A stretch of DNA of 64,000 bases from CAYOZN01 sp964408455 (GTDB lineage: Bacteria; Planctomycetota; Phycisphaerae; UBA1845; UTPLA1): assembly GCA_964408455.1 (NCBI GenBank), contig CAYOZN010000023.1, forward strand, positions 1-64,000, in the 5' to 3' direction. A model generated the notes under the pieces. It made no database searches. It worked only from the letters and a program-made list of their open reading frames with translations, and had not been told where the DNA came from. Shown piece by piece: positions 25,191-33,016 of the stretch. Position 1 is the stretch's first letter, and every line of letters begins with the position of its first letter. The position numbers and the translations under genes were made by a program.

Positions 25191-26201
25191 CTAGCGGCCC
25201 GTCAGGACCGGTTTGCCGGTCTGCGCCGCCGGCGCGTCGCCGGTCAGCCGGCCGTATTCCTGCACGAATGCCTCGCGGAAAAGTCGCCGCTTGATTGGGA
25301 GGTGCAGCGCGTAGAGAGTTTCCCTGATGGCGTCCCAATCGCCCGTCGTGGCCAGCGGGCGATCCAGCCAGCCCAGCAGCGCCGAGGCCGCGGCTGCATG
25401 GTCGCCGCGATCGCACCCGATCCACGACCGATACGTCGCGCAGGCGTCCTGCGCCGAGCAGCGATAGATCGCCTCAAAGCACGCCGGATGAACGATTCCC
25501 AATAGCGCCGCCATGCGACCGAGTTCCGCTTCGCGACGGCAATAGTCCGGCCACGAGAGCCGATGATCGTGCTCCATCACCGCGGCGGCTTCGTAACGAA
25601 CACCAGGACAGCCGGCATCTATCAGCCGATAGGCGAATTCGACGTCTTCAAAGAACACGGGCCGCAACCTATCCTCGAAGCCGCCTACCCGCCGAGCCCA
25701 CGTCGCGGGCACCGACGCATTGCAGGTCCAGTAGTGGCGGAATCCGTAATCGGCGCCGGGCGTCATGCGATCGTAGAAAAACACCATCGACGTATCGCGA
25801 AGCAGGCCATCCAGCACCGTCGCATCCGGCCATGCCGGCCAGCGCGTCTGCCCGATCACCATGCCGCCGCCAAGCGCTTCCTGAGCGCGCAAATGTGCGG
25901 CGAGCCAGTCCTCGCCGGGATAGCAATCATCGTTGGAGAAGACGTATAGTTCGCCGTTTGCCGCCGCCATCGCGGCATTTCGCGCGGCGGCGGCGCCGAC
26001 CTGCGGCAGACGTAAGACCTTTACGCCGGGAATCGCTTCCGCTGGCGAGCCGACCGGATCGCCTATCCCCCCGTCGATGGCCACAATGATTTCAAACGAG
26101 ATGCCGTTCGGCGGCTGTAGGCGAATCATGTGTCCGAGGCACGTCGCGAGCTTTGCCGGCCGGCCACAGCTGGGGATGATGATGGATACGGGATCGAACA
26201 C
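25191..26201 (-). CDS. GT2-type glycosyltransferase
   Basis: This 336-residue GT-A enzyme has SIIIPSCGRPAKLATCLGH, IIVAIDGG, the arginine block GAAAARNAAMAAANGELYVFSNDDCYPG with the SNDD metal-binding element (DxD equivalent), and FFEDVEFAYRL, the ED catalytic-base region. It probably builds a surface glycan. The GTG at 26201 has AAGGA six to seven bases upstream and starts two bases after the methyltransferase stop, so they are one operon with the CgeB-like gene. Confidence 0.85.
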   Translation of the reverse strand: MFDPVSIIIPSCGRPAKLATCLGHMIRLQPPNGISFEIIVAIDGGIGDPVGSPAEAIPGVKVLRLPQVGAAAARNAAMAAANGELYVFSNDDCYPGEDWLAAHLRAQEALGGGMVIGQTRWPAWPDATVLDGLLRDTSMVFFYDRMTPGADYGFRHYWTCNASVPATWARRVGGFEDRLRPVFFEDVEFAYRLIDAGCPGVRYEAAAVMEHDHRLSWPDYCRREAELGRMAALLGIVHPACFEAIYRCSAQDACATYRSWIGCDRGDHAAAASALLGWLDRPLATTGDWDAIRETLYALHLPIKRRLFREAFVQEYGRLTGDAPAAQTGKPVLTGR

Positions 26202-26203
26202 GA

Positions 26204-26905
26204 TTAGTCCTTCTCCCAGTTCAGCTTGTCGAAATCGCCCTCAAAAAAACTGATCGTCTCGCCGAAGGTGTTTTTTCGCCGATTGTCCATGATTTCCGCT
26301 TCGATTGGGGGCGGGAACATATGAGCGTATCGGCAGAGGATCTCGTCGTTTGGCGCAAAGGCAACGGGGCGGCGCATGGGCCGCACGATCGCGCAGACGT
26401 TGTACCGATGCCGGGCGTATGCGCCGTCGCGAATATCGAAGCCAGCACGTAAAAGCGTCAGCATGAGCTGCCCGGGCGTCCAGCCAGTGAACACGTGCCG
26501 GCCCACCACCTGCGTCTTGAACGGCGGCACGATGACGCATAGCACACCGTCCGGACGCAGCACCCGGCGCCACTCGACCAGCACAGAAATCGGATCGAGC
26601 GTGTGCTCCAGACAGTGCGATGACCAGATTGCCTCGACCGAATTCGACGCCAGCGGCAGCCGCGTCACGTCGCCTGCCAGCAACCGGCAGCGTTCGGCGA
26701 AGCCGGCGGCGATGGACTGCAATTCCGGAGTGAACACGTGGTCGACTGCGCAAACGCGCAGTCCGCGCTCGAGCATGTAACCTGCGTGGCGGCCCAGTCC
26801 CGCGCCCAGGTCCACGACGTGCTGAATCCCCTCGCGCAGGAAGCGCGCAAGGAGCACCGTCTGATCGGTGTCGTAGCGGCTCGGCGCGGTTTCGAGCGTG
26901 TTCAT
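26204..26905 (-). CDS. Class I SAM-dependent methyltransferase
   Basis: This 233-residue protein has the class I core: motif I VVDLGAGLGRHAGYMLERG, an acidic residue after it in CAVDHV, LAGDVTRLPLASNSVEAIWSSHCLEH (typical of methyltransferase-11 proteins) and VLRPDGVLCVIVPPF. The substrate is unknown; a glycan or lipid carrier component is plausible from context. The ATG at 26905 lies 43 bases after the CgeB-like stop. A GTG at 26983 would overlap that gene by 35 bases and has a weak AGG upstream, so I prefer the ATG. Confidence 0.82.
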   Translation of the reverse strand: MNTLETAPSRYDTDQTVLLARFLREGIQHVVDLGAGLGRHAGYMLERGLRVCAVDHVFTPELQSIAAGFAERCRLLAGDVTRLPLASNSVEAIWSSHCLEHTLDPISVLVEWRRVLRPDGVLCVIVPPFKTQVVGRHVFTGWTPGQLMLTLLRAGFDIRDGAYARHRYNVCAIVRPMRRPVAFAPNDEILCRYAHMFPPPIEAEIMDNRRKNTFGETISFFEGDFDKLNWEKD

Positions 26906-26948
26906 AAAGCTTCTATCGGCAACGCGGATGACGTGTTGGTGACCGGCG

Positions 26949-29459
26949 TCATCCGCACGAGGCTGCAAGCTCGACAGGTTCACGCTGTGGCCTGCCGGGC
27001 GGCGCTGCCGTGGACTCGCCCAGCCGCTCGGCCATCCACGCCAGCACGTTCTTCAAAAGGGACCGGTAGCCGAAGCGATCGACGACGGGACCCCGCATTT
27101 TCTCAACGATCCGGCGGCGTGCTTCGACATCGCCGGCATACCGCTCGGCCAGTTCGCAGAATTCGGCCTCCGTTTCGAAGGTAATCTCCTCAAGATCGGG
27201 CCACAGCATCTGCGGCACGAGCGACTCACCATCTTCGAAACGCGCGACCAGCTGGTCTATGCGCGCCTGATCGAGTTCGAGCGGTTGGTCCGGCGAGATG
27301 CCCTTCCATTGTCGCAGACGGATGAACTTTGAATCGAGGGGCGACGGCAGGTCCGCCGCATGAATCACGATCGGCGCCCGCCGTCCGCTGCGCACCACGA
27401 GCTCGTGCAGCGCGCGCGAAACGCCGAGGCTCACGTCGCCGCCGTGCCGGCGCACAAGGAAGAACCCTCCAGCGGCAAGGCCATCCAGAACGCGCTGGTG
27501 GAAGGCGGTGTTCAGACCGGCGTGCAGGTTAATGTTGGCTGCGCGAAATGCCCGGCCGAGTTCCACGCCGTGTGGCAAGGGGCCGCGCGCGTACCGGCTG
27601 AACTCGGGGTGCCGCACCCATCCGTTTCCGTACAGATTCAGGCGGCGGCCGCTGCGTTCGACCCAGCCGGCGGCCCAGCGGATCGTCTGCTGCCGCAGCA
27701 TGCGGTCGGCCAGCGGCCGTGCAAATGTGCTGATGAACCGCTCGGCGGACAGCGCGTCGATCGTCAGCCCCTCCGCTTCGCAGGACTGCGCGAGCATGTA
27801 CTCGAGATCCACCGCGCCATTCAAGACGCCCGACTTTTCTAATGCCGCAAGCTGATCAAAGACTGCCTGCATGGCGCGGCGGACCAGCGGATCCGGATTG
27901 GCGGCGAGTGCGGCCTTCAGAAAATCCGCCGGCGGCTCGGATGCATGCGTGGCAAACGCCACGTCGCATGTGTAGTCCTTCGGTTGCGGCTGTGAGCGGA
28001 CGGCTGACGAAGTCGGCGTATTGAAGGCAATCACCGCGGGATTCGAACCGGACTCCGACGCTTCGCCGACGTCCTCCAGGGACGACACGCTCGTCGCCAT
28101 TTCGCACGGGAAGAACCGGTCGCGCGGATAGTGAAACTTGCGGATCAGTTCTTCCGCCCCGAGGCCCATGCAGAAATCCAGCGCGCCAATGGCCCGTCCC
28201 GCCTCGGGATCGAATAACCAACTGAGCCGATCCTGAATCCACGTGAGGACGGGCAGACCGTTCGCGGTGTGGGCGGGCTGCGTGCGCCGGGAGTGATCGA
28301 TGAGAAGCAGCAGATCGGGCTGAAACTCGGCCGTCGTCGCCAGCGTGTGCTCGGGGGCGATGATGCTGCTGGCGTCGGGCTCGATCAGCAGGCGCACCTC
28401 GCAGCCCAATTCGCGCAATGCCCGGCAGGCATCGCGCGTGGAATACTGCAATACCGTCGTGTAGCGCGATGTCATCGCCAGGACGCGAAGCGGTGATTCT
28501 CGCTTCGAAAGCGCCGCTCGGAATCGATTATGCCACCAGGCGCCGTCGCGCGACGCGTAAACCGCGTCAGCGCGCGACCGGGCCGCCTCGATGCGGTGTG
28601 TGCGCTCGCGATGGAGCCGTTCGAGCGTGGCGTCGATCTGCGTTGCCAATGGTGTCGGCCCCGCCAGGCTGATCCTCGATCGCGGTATGGCGACCGAGGG
28701 CCTTGAGCGAATGGCTTCTTCAAGACGTTCCGCGGCCTCCGGGCCGAGGCAGAACACAACGCGATCATCGCTGGCCGCGGCGCGCCAGTCTTGCAGGTGC
28801 AGGGCGACCGCGAAGTGCGCAAGGTCTTCCTCGACAACGTATAGAACCGGCAGCACCCCAAGCGGGTGATTTTGCGTGAGATTGTGAATCATCAGCGCGC
28901 CGTCGCCGTGACCGACGCCATCCAGGATCAGCGGCGGCGTGACGCCCTCACGCAGCTGCCTTCCGAGCGTCTCGGCGAGAGTTTCGTTGGCGCCATCGAC
29001 GAACGTCGGCCACCAGCGACCGACCCCCTCGGACACGTCCAGCACCTGCCAGACGCCCTGCACCGTTCGATGCAATTCGAGCGACGCCCGCCGCTCTTCA
29101 AAGGCGACTCGAATCGCATCAGCATCAACGCCGCGGCGGGCCAGCAGCTTCAGATTCGCTTCGAAACGATGGGCGAGGCGGTCCCAGCCCGGAACGCCGT
29201 CGTAACCGCGGGACGAAAGACGCGACAACAGTGCGGCAACGGCGGGCTGGGCGGCAACGGCCTGCGCGAAACCTTCCGCGACGCGGCGGGCCTGCCGGAG
29301 GAGCCCGAGATCGGTCAGCCGGTGAACCAGCAGCAGCCGTATTTCATCGTCGTGCGGGTGCTGTTCAATGATTGCCGTCGCAATCCGCACGTATGCAAAT
29401 GCGTCGCCCTCGCGCCCGAGCTTTATCAGGTCGGCACGCTGAAAGGTCTGTTGAGTCAT
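26949..29459 (-). CDS. Large CgeB-like glycosyltransferase with an N-terminal extension
   Basis: This 836-residue protein begins MTQQTFQRADLIKLGREGDAF; its first 120 residues are helical and TPR-like in feel. A middle region holds RVLAMTSRYTTVLQYSTRDACRAL, LLIDHSRRT and WIQDRLSWLFDP, as in proteins annotated CgeB or DUF3880-like. The C-terminal part contains LNLYGNGWVRHPEF, FRAANINLHAGLNTAFHQRVLDGLAAGGFFLVRR, typical of the CgeB glycosyl-transferase-1-2 domain. Acceptor and donor are unknown. The ATG at 29459 diverges from the GT4 fusion gene after 183 bases. The open frame continues far upstream, but those residues are an antisense shadow of that gene. Confidence 0.75.
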   Translation of the reverse strand: MTQQTFQRADLIKLGREGDAFAYVRIATAIIEQHPHDDEIRLLLVHRLTDLGLLRQARRVAEGFAQAVAAQPAVAALLSRLSSRGYDGVPGWDRLAHRFEANLKLLARRGVDADAIRVAFEERRASLELHRTVQGVWQVLDVSEGVGRWWPTFVDGANETLAETLGRQLREGVTPPLILDGVGHGDGALMIHNLTQNHPLGVLPVLYVVEEDLAHFAVALHLQDWRAAASDDRVVFCLGPEAAERLEEAIRSRPSVAIPRSRISLAGPTPLATQIDATLERLHRERTHRIEAARSRADAVYASRDGAWWHNRFRAALSKRESPLRVLAMTSRYTTVLQYSTRDACRALRELGCEVRLLIEPDASSIIAPEHTLATTAEFQPDLLLLIDHSRRTQPAHTANGLPVLTWIQDRLSWLFDPEAGRAIGALDFCMGLGAEELIRKFHYPRDRFFPCEMATSVSSLEDVGEASESGSNPAVIAFNTPTSSAVRSQPQPKDYTCDVAFATHASEPPADFLKAALAANPDPLVRRAMQAVFDQLAALEKSGVLNGAVDLEYMLAQSCEAEGLTIDALSAERFISTFARPLADRMLRQQTIRWAAGWVERSGRRLNLYGNGWVRHPEFSRYARGPLPHGVELGRAFRAANINLHAGLNTAFHQRVLDGLAAGGFFLVRRHGGDVSLGVSRALHELVVRSGRRAPIVIHAADLPSPLDSKFIRLRQWKGISPDQPLELDQARIDQLVARFEDGESLVPQMLWPDLEEITFETEAEFCELAERYAGDVEARRRIVEKMRGPVVDRFGYRSLLKNVLAWMAERLGESTAAPPGRPQREPVELAASCG

Positions 29460-29642
29460 GGGAAACGCGGAGAACGGCGCCAGAACCGGCGGGCCACATA
29501 CTGCGCGGCAGGTCCGGTGCAGTCTTATCGGGGCCGCGTTTCCCAGGCCTTTAGGCGGGCAATCGAATCGACCGATAAAACACGAGGCGGCGCTATCCTG
29601 GCGGTCTTGCGCGCCGCCAAAGGCAAGGATGTCGCCGCGCTC

Positions 29643-31253
29643 ATGGATCACTGGCCAGTCACCATCGCCCTGCCACTGGGAATGACCGTCGGCGGGATGA
29701 CCACGTGGGCCGTCCGGCTTTCGGCCGCCCTGGTAAAACGCGGGCGGCGGGTTCGCCTTGTCGTGCACCCTGCGGTCGCGGGACATGCCGCCTGCCCGAG
29801 CATGGAGCGCCTGTTGCCGGACGGCGTCGAGCGCATCTCGGCCCCCGATCTGCGCGGCGAGGCCGAGTTGTTCGAGTCGATCCGCGTCTATCGCGAGCTT
29901 TTGCCGTCGATCCTGCTGCCGGGCATCTGGGCGGAGAGTGATGCCGTAGTTGCGGCACTCGCTGCGACGTCGGCGGATCGGATTCGCGTCGTGAACTGGG
30001 TGCACAGCGACAATCCCTACGACTATGCGCGGGCGGGCTATTACGAGCCGACGATCGCGCGGTTCGTCGTGAACTCGTCTCGTTGCAGGGAGGAACTGCT
30101 GCGCCGCGTTCCTTCGCGAGTGGCGGATACGACGCTCATCCCGCACGGCGTGCAGTTGCCCGCGCCACCGCGTCGCGATGCGATCGCCGACCGGCCGCTC
30201 AGGCTGGCCTACGTGGGGCGGATGGAACACCTGGACAAACGGGTGCTGCACCTGCCGGCGCTGGCCCGGCGCCTGGACGAAGCGGGCGTTCGATTTGAGA
30301 TGCGGCTGGTGGGCGACGGACCGCAGGCCAACAATATGGATCGTGCCATTACTGAGGCACTGCCCTCGTTCAAGCTGGCTGAAAACACGGTTCGCCGCGA
30401 ACCGGCGGTCGACGCGGACATGGCGCTGGCCGTCTGGCAATGGGCGGATGTGTCGCTGCTGCTTTCGGCGCGGGAGGGGCTGAGCATGGCGATGCTCGAG
30501 GCCATGGCGGCGGGATGCTGCCCGCTGGTGACGGCGGTCGCCAGCGGCGCGGACGACGTCATACGCGATGGCCGCAACGGGGTGCTGGTACCGGTGGACG
30601 ATGTTGGGGCGATGGCCCGGACACTGGCGGCGCTGGCCGCGGCGCCGGAGCGGATCGCCTGCATGGGCCGTGCGGCGCGCGAAACGATCGAGCGGTCGCA
30701 CGGGTTCGAGGAGTACGTCGACCGCGTGCTGGAAGTGCTGGATGCGGCGGTCACGTCGCCGCCGCGGCCGTGGCCTGCTTCGCGGTCGACGATGATGGGC
30801 GGTGCGCCGGCGGCCGGCGCGGTCCCGGCGGACGCGGGTGCGCGGCTGTCGGCCCTGCTGCGGCGGATCGCGGACGGTGATGCCGGTCCGGTGGCACTGT
30901 ACGGCGCCGGCGGTCACACGCAGACCCTGGCGTCCGTGCTGGCCCGCAGCCCGGTATCGATCGTCGGCGTGCTGGACGACGATCCCGCCCGCTGGGGACA
31001 GGAGTTGTGGGGCTGGCCCATTGTCCGGCCGGAGGATGCCGACGCCCTGGGGGCGCGCGGCGTGGTGATCAGTTCGTGGATGCACGAGGAGGACATCTGG
31101 CGGCGGCGCGGCCCGCTGGAGGGCGCCGGCCTGCGTGTGTATCGCCTGTACGCGGATGCAGCCGGATCGCGGCCCGACGCCGGTGGCCGTGTTGATCGAA
31201 ATGCGTGCCATGTCAATGCCGCGTCTGATGTCATGTGTGCGGCTTTGCAGTGA
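29643..31253 (+). CDS. GT4 glycosyltransferase fused to a C-terminal Rossmann-like domain
   Basis: Residues 1-375 are a GT-B glycosyltransferase: PVTIALPLGMTVGGMTTWAVRLSAALVKRG, NWVHSDNPYDYARAGYY, LAYVGRMEHLDKRVLHLPAL and the E-x7-E block AREGLSMAMLEAMAAGCCPL. After an Ala/Pro-rich linker, residues about 417-510 form a separate nucleotide-binding-like unit starting VALYGAGGHTQTLASVL and IVGVLDDDP, reminiscent of PglD/NeuD N-terminal or methyltransferase C-terminal Rossmann domains. The ATG at 29643 has AAGGA 13 bases upstream. It opens the plus-strand glycan operon and diverges from the CgeB-like gene. Confidence 0.8.
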   Translation: MDHWPVTIALPLGMTVGGMTTWAVRLSAALVKRGRRVRLVVHPAVAGHAACPSMERLLPDGVERISAPDLRGEAELFESIRVYRELLPSILLPGIWAESDAVVAALAATSADRIRVVNWVHSDNPYDYARAGYYEPTIARFVVNSSRCREELLRRVPSRVADTTLIPHGVQLPAPPRRDAIADRPLRLAYVGRMEHLDKRVLHLPALARRLDEAGVRFEMRLVGDGPQANNMDRAITEALPSFKLAENTVRREPAVDADMALAVWQWADVSLLLSAREGLSMAMLEAMAAGCCPLVTAVASGADDVIRDGRNGVLVPVDDVGAMARTLAALAAAPERIACMGRAARETIERSHGFEEYVDRVLEVLDAAVTSPPRPWPASRSTMMGGAPAAGAVPADAGARLSALLRRIADGDAGPVALYGAGGHTQTLASVLARSPVSIVGVLDDDPARWGQELWGWPIVRPEDADALGARGVVISSWMHEEDIWRRRGPLEGAGLRVYRLYADAAGSRPDAGGRVDRNACHVNAASDVMCAALQ

Positions 31254-31265
31254 TGGATCGTTTTG

Positions 31266-32123
31266 ATGCCCCTGGCCGAAGTTGACGCCATCCTGACGGT
31301 GCTGGTCTGGGATGCCGCGGATGCGGTGGCGAGGCTCTTTGCATCGCTCGAACGCGGTGTGGCCAGGCGCGCCAATTGGCAGTTGTACGTGCTCGACCAG
31401 GGCAGCGAACGGCCGACGCGCGAACTTGTGGAGAATTTCTCGCGCCGGCAAAGCTCGAATATTTTTGTCGATCGGCTGGAACAGAATATTGGCTATCCCG
31501 CCGGCCATAATCGGCTTTGCCGGCTGGCCAGTGCACGAGCGCGATTCAGGTATCTCATTACCATCAACAGTGATGTTGAATTCACGCAGCCGAACTGGCT
31601 GGATGCACTGGTCACGTTCTGCGACGAACGGCCGGCCGTCGGCATCTGCGGTCCCTCGGCGGTCCGCTATCAGCGCGAACCGCCCGATCGGCTCGGCTGG
31701 TGCCGGGAGGCGACGGCAGAGGAGCGGGACCGGGGCGAGTACGACTCCATCTCGGGCTCGGTCTGCGCCATTCGGCACTCGATGATCGAGCAGATCGGCC
31801 TGTTCGACGAATCGTTCAGTCCCGGCTACTACGAAGACACGGACCTGGCATTTCGTGCGAAGGCCAGCGGCTGGCAGCTTGCCATATGCCCGGTGCCGCA
31901 CCTGCACGGCGCGCTGGGCGAGGGCGCCTCTACGTCCCAGCAGAAGCGCGAGATTCTCGCGGCGCATTACGGCAATTTTCAAAAGCGCAATCGAAATCTT
32001 TTCGTTCAACGCTGGCTCTCATCGACGCCAGACCTGTCCGCGGCCGGCGCGCTACACAGACTCTTCCCCGGCGTCTATTTTCCGGAGGCCCGCACTGCCT
32101 CATGCTTGGCGATCGCAAACTGA
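31266..32123 (+). CDS. GT2-type glycosyltransferase, rhamnosyltransferase-like
   Basis: This 285-residue protein has VLVWDAADAVARLFASLERG at the N-terminus, NIGYPAGHNRLCRLA, ITINSDVEFTQPNWLDALV with a DxE metal site, ISGSVCAIRHSMIEQIGLFDESFSPGYYEDTDLAFRAK with the FDE and ED catalytic region, all features of GT2 enzymes of the rhamnosyltransferase/WbbL group. It starts 13 bases after the GT4 fusion gene and its end overlaps the sulfotransferase-like start by 22 bases. The ATG at 31266 follows a TTG at 31263; the ATG is preferred. Confidence 0.86.
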   Translation: MPLAEVDAILTVLVWDAADAVARLFASLERGVARRANWQLYVLDQGSERPTRELVENFSRRQSSNIFVDRLEQNIGYPAGHNRLCRLASARARFRYLITINSDVEFTQPNWLDALVTFCDERPAVGICGPSAVRYQREPPDRLGWCREATAEERDRGEYDSISGSVCAIRHSMIEQIGLFDESFSPGYYEDTDLAFRAKASGWQLAICPVPHLHGALGEGASTSQQKREILAAHYGNFQKRNRNLFVQRWLSSTPDLSAAGALHRLFPGVYFPEARTASCLAIAN

Positions 32124-33010
32124 TCATCGTCCTGGGCCTGTCGCGCGGCGGCACCAACCATCTCGCGCAGCGCATTCATGCCTGCGAAGGCGTGGCGGGT
32201 TTCAGCGAGGGCATGAGCCGCATGATCGTACCGTCGCGCAACGACGCGCGGCAGATCGTCCGGCGCGAGGCGCTCGGGGCGGCCGTGCTCAAGCCGGGCA
32301 AACCGGCGTTCGATACGGCCTGCTGGTCGTTCAACAAGGTCAATTACACGCTGGTGAGCTATCCGGAGGCGTGGGTCGAGTTTCTGCGGCGCGATTCGGC
32401 GTCGACGGCGATCGTGCTGCTGCGCCATCCGCTGATGGTGCACCACAGTCGCGTGCAGTATGTGCAGAGTCGAAAGCGCCAGCGAGTCCGCTGGCTGGCG
32501 GTCGATCAACTGGCGCGGGAGTATCGCGAGCTGCTGGCGATTGCCTGGCGGCTCGAGGGGGCGAGATTCGTCTTTCACGAGCAGGCAATTGCCGGCAATT
32601 ACGAGGCATTTCTGAGGCATGATCTGCGGCTGATTCCCCGGGACGGCATTCCGTCGCAGTGTCCGGCGTGCGCTGGGCCGCTCGATCAACGGGCCCGGCC
32701 GGACGATGGCGGACGAACATGGCTTTACTGTGAAGGGTGCTCGCGCTTTATCGAGGGCGAGGGCGATTACAACTTCATACGACGGGAGTCGGACACGTCG
32801 CGCTATCGGGAGCACGAAAATGCATATCGCGATAAATACCGCGTGGAACTGAACTGTTTGAAAGAGGCGCTTGGCGCGGCGGTCATCGACTTTTTTGCCC
32901 AAGGGCGCCACTGGGAGACGGATGCACCCGCGACAATGCAACCACTTCTGTCGGCGGATGCTGACCGGTGGGCGGGCGTGCCGTTGAACGAGATTTTGTA
33001 TCCCTATTAG
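32102..33010 (+). CDS. Sulfotransferase-like protein with an internal zinc-ribbon motif
   Basis: This 302-residue protein starts with a P-loop-like PAPS-binding segment IVLGLSRGGTNHLAQRI (residues 9-25) and has an IVLLRHPLMVHHSRVQ strand-turn (about 104-118) like the 3'-phosphate-binding RxxxxxxxS region of sulfotransferases. Four cysteines in two CxxC pairs (CPAC at 187-190 and CEGC at 210-213) interrupt the C-terminal half and look like a zinc ribbon, which is unusual for this family. Overlap with the GT2 gene and a 6-base gap to the next gene mark it as part of the glycan operon, so sulfation of a surface glycan is the likely role. The assignment is by motif only. Confidence 0.65.
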   Translation: MLGDRKLIIVLGLSRGGTNHLAQRIHACEGVAGFSEGMSRMIVPSRNDARQIVRREALGAAVLKPGKPAFDTACWSFNKVNYTLVSYPEAWVEFLRRDSASTAIVLLRHPLMVHHSRVQYVQSRKRQRVRWLAVDQLAREYRELLAIAWRLEGARFVFHEQAIAGNYEAFLRHDLRLIPRDGIPSQCPACAGPLDQRARPDDGGRTWLYCEGCSRFIEGEGDYNFIRRESDTSRYREHENAYRDKYRVELNCLKEALGAAVIDFFAQGRHWETDAPATMQPLLSADADRWAGVPLNEILYPY

Positions 33011-33016
33011 CACCAG

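Noticed and set aside
28039..28049. GGATTCGAACC resembles the reverse of a tRNA T-arm
   Set aside because: It lies inside the CgeB-like coding sequence and no acceptor, D-arm or anticodon-arm pairing surrounds it.
29460..32009. Continuation of the CgeB-like open frame upstream of 29459
   Set aside because: Residues encoded upstream of 29459 have no motif and run antisense to two real glycosyltransferase genes on the plus strand.
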